DNA of 64,000 nucleotides from Apostichopus japonicus (Eukaryota > Echinodermata > Holothuroidea > Aspidochirotida > Stichopodidae). Below, in pieces: positions 61,431-64,000 of the stretch. The stretch spans positions 26,520,713-26,584,712 of the forward strand of contig NC_092574.1 of assembly GCF_037975245.1 (NCBI RefSeq), given 5' to 3'. The notes below the pieces were generated by a model. It was not told the origin of the DNA and did no database searches. It was given only the letters and a program-made list of their open reading frames with translations. Within the stretch, counting starts at the first letter, position 1, and each line of letters opens with the position of its first letter. Position numbers and translations under genes: made by a program.

Positions 61431-62376
61431 CCCGCGCAAACAACGTGGCACATTATTTGGAAACGAAAAAAACAATTCAACAAGGTTAGTTGAAAACCCA
61501 ATCTCAATATGTTGTCCCTAGCTCAGTATATGATTGATTCAAAAGGAGCTATTCTGGCTGGCTAAACTCTCGATTCTTCCCTGGAGTAGTTCACAGTTGA
61601 TGGTCTGTGATGTCAAAACAGCGAATGTTATTGAAAAGCTTTAGTTTCGTAATATTATAGTCGTCGTGTTAATTTATCCTGGAAAACCTGACATGCTATA
61701 GTTGGAACGTTCGCTTAGCTGTCAAGGTTCTCAGCCTTGAGAATTTCGTTTAAAGGTCACGTTCTTTGATTATAGCAATATTATTTTTCTGTGTGAAAAA
61801 CTGAGTTAAATATTATAGAAAAAAACAATAACATTGTCAGTTGAATTACCAACATGACATTATTCACTCTATTGTTGCCAGATACAAAATACCACCAAAT
61901 TAAAAAAATATACATCTTCGCTGCACAAAATGTTATAACGATGTGGTATTGACCTTTAAATTCAGAAAACCATCAACTTCATCCATCGGAGTTACCTTTT
62001 AAGGGTCCGCATATCCCGCAAAGTGCAATAGTGTGACGGCCGATTTTTTTTCTCGGTCCGGATTGAAATCTTTATAGGACCGCATTTGGCCCGCATTCGG
62101 ACTATCATGAGATACCCTGGCTCAAAGCATTCGGTCTCTTTCTCCATACTGAGCTTTGTTCATAATGTTGGAGCACCCTTGATCCTTCAAATTAAATATT
62201 TAAATTATAGCTTTATCAGCCAATCAATTAGCGCCGTATGAATTGAAATACGGCTGAGAAGAGGTATACACTTTTAGCAAATATTACTACAGAATTGTTG
62301 TATTAAGTTATCAAGAATTGTTCCACAACAGATGACAATTTTTTTTTATTCGGTTGTGACTGTCCATTATAGTCAG
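61431..62376. other. non-genic stretch
   Basis: No gene or element was recognised, apart from a short inverted repeat GGTTCTCAGCCTTGAGAA near 61726 and a CpG-containing block near 62005-62100. Confidence 0.5.
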
Positions 62377-62612
62377 TCTATTCAATTACACTCTCAATTA
62401 AACTCATGTCTTTGCTTGCTTGAAGATTAAAACAAATAAACTTTAAATATTCCTTTAACCTCCTATTCAATTTCACTCTCAATTAAACTCATGTCTTTGC
62501 TTGCTTGAAGATTAAAACAAGTAATCTTTAAATATTCCTTTAGTTGGTCTATTCAATTACACTCTCAATTAAACACATGCTTGAAGATTAAAACAAATAA
62601 ACTTGAAATATT
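62377..62612. repeat. 86-bp direct repeat, three copies
   Basis: Copies start CTATTCAATT(A/T)CACTCTC at 62378, 62463 and 62549. They share TTGAAGATTAAAACAA and AAATATTC. The third copy lacks a 15-base segment containing TCTTTGC. Confidence 0.92.
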
Positions 62613-63713
62613 CATTTCCCATTTCTCTCACAACCCACGTAGTTTTTGTTCGCCAATTAATGATGCAGGCAATACCATGACATGCTGTTTACATGGCTCT
62701 ATCCAAATGTACATCAAAGCCTTTTCGACATTGCGCCCTCTTCAATGTTTATCTATGGTATAGCTGTTAAAAGCTGCAGAATCCAGGGGAAACCAATGTT
62801 TCCAATAGTTACTCTGTCTTTTGTTCTGTGCCAAACGTTTAACAAAATTGCTGAAACTATTTCTAAAACACTTTTTTTCTCTGAAACATTCTGACCTTCC
62901 AAAGTATTAGCTAAGAAACATACAGCAAATTTAGACAATTAAAACCCAGGGAAGGAAAATAGTTTGAGGATTCTTAGAGAAATGTTTGTTGAATTATGAA
63001 CCTTAGTGGTATTTACTTCCTTTTTCTTGTTTCATTTATTTATTTATTTTGTAAGGGTTTAGGTGGGGGTAGGGGGAGTTCTGACCTCTAATTTAATAAA
63101 TGCTAATTTCATACAATAATAAAATATTTTCAAAAGAGAGATATGTTATGAAAACAAAACGAACATTAAAAAAAAAGCATTGTTCAAGTATATCTAGGCA
63201 CAGCACAATGTAACATGACCAACCTTTTGACATGTTATCTTTCATAACATATTCTATAACATCTCATATATTTAGTTTTTGAGTTTTCATATTTCATTTC
63301 GAAAATATAGTGAACAAAACCTATACCGTATACAGATATGTACAGAGTCAATCCAATTGTATGTGCACCCGTATACATGAAACTTATCACGGAATTAAAC
63401 GTAAAGTATTGGATTGTTATACTTGTCCCTGAGTATCAGTGTAGAGTAAGACTCTGTCCCACTGCTCAAAGTGAAATAGAGAGCTCTCTGCTTGGCAGAA
63501 AGAAAGAGAGTCAGTTTATTCACTTTTGATCTCGACTTTTTCATAGTTTGTGCATGGCCAGCGCGACATCGAAAAAGAGAAAAAATCCAAACTGTGCTAA
63601 CAACGTAGCATTATATCTACAAATACCTTACTGATTTGATTAAAATTTTATATTTCCAATTTGTTTCATTTATTGTACTTGACTTGTGCCATTATGCACG
63701 TGATATATACATA

Positions 63714-63715
<2 letters not shown>
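62613..63715. other. non-genic stretch
   Basis: Only short open frames on both strands; nothing recognisable. A G-rich tract lies near 63061-63080. Confidence 0.5.

Positions 63716-63772
<57 letters not shown>
63716..63772. repeat. (TA)n microsatellite
   Basis: About 28 uninterrupted TA dinucleotides. The Tyr/Ile open frames across it are artefacts. Confidence 0.98.
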
Positions 63773-63774
<2 letters not shown>

Positions 63775-64000
63775 CCGACACATATATCAATTGGCAAAAC
63801 CAAATATTCAAACCATGACTTTGGCTTTTACTCAACAAGCACTTCTTGACGCTCCGCACATAAAAGTCGCCGCAATTTCGATTGCGTTAATTAAAGACCA
63901 TTACCAGATTGATTTAAAGAGCTATTGTTTCATGCCTCTGGAGGATAATAATTCTTCCAACCATTGATCACGGGTGACAGCATAACTCACGTCTAACGAC

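Noticed and set aside
63636-63849. Tyr/Ile-repeat open frames
   Set aside because: Direct translation of the (TA)n microsatellite.

Overview
This is AT-rich eukaryotic DNA with long introns, many tandem arrays and many small transposon remnants. The two recognisable protein genes and the tRNA are animal-type. The repeats (poly-G/C-rich hAT-like miniature elements, a tRNA-type SINE, a 3' tail containing AAAGCGC and GCGCTATATAAAT, many minisatellites) suggest a marine invertebrate deuterostome, most likely an echinoderm. That assignment is inference. No bacterial, viral or CRISPR content was seen.

Left third (1-21.7 kb): apparently non-coding. It holds a 65-bp satellite at the left edge (1-930), a 36-bp minisatellite (9454-10104), a short-period minisatellite (10983-11276), several dispersed repeat copies and a CpG-enriched patch near 18.3-18.9 kb. 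It probably lies mostly within, or 3' of, the adenylyl cyclase gene on the minus strand.

Centre (21.8-35.2 kb): one large minus-strand exon (21779-23276 coding) encodes the N-terminal half of an ADCY9-type membrane adenylyl cyclase. It has a clear splice acceptor 41 bp before its ATG and a splice donor at its end. A CpG-enriched stretch at 34.7-35.15 kb ends in a perfect GTAAGT donor on the same strand and may be the non-coding first exon. The intervening intron-like DNA carries a 61-68 bp minisatellite (26.1-27.1 kb), a SINE and further repeats.

35-44.9 kb: an intact initiator tRNA-Met gene (37899-37970, minus strand) and two decayed copies. One pseudogene is split by a 677-bp hAT-like element, which is itself split by a second 297-bp hAT-like element; both have 8-bp target duplications.

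44.9-51.3 kb: a complete five-coding-exon FBXO8 gene (F-box plus Sec7-like domain, 282 residues) on the plus strand. All exon junctions are in phase. The 3' splice site of its last intron, with the first 11 bases of the exon, is present in four tandem copies. The three upstream copies would each lead to a premature stop. The 3' end of intron 2 shows an older, similar duplication. Two unidentified phase-matched candidate exons lie downstream (50047-50172 and 51202-51267).

51.3-64 kb: no gene recognised. The stretch contains transposon fragments, a further hAT-like miniature element (56968-57180), three more tandem arrays, and CpG-rich patches that may be promoters of genes outside or hidden in the window.
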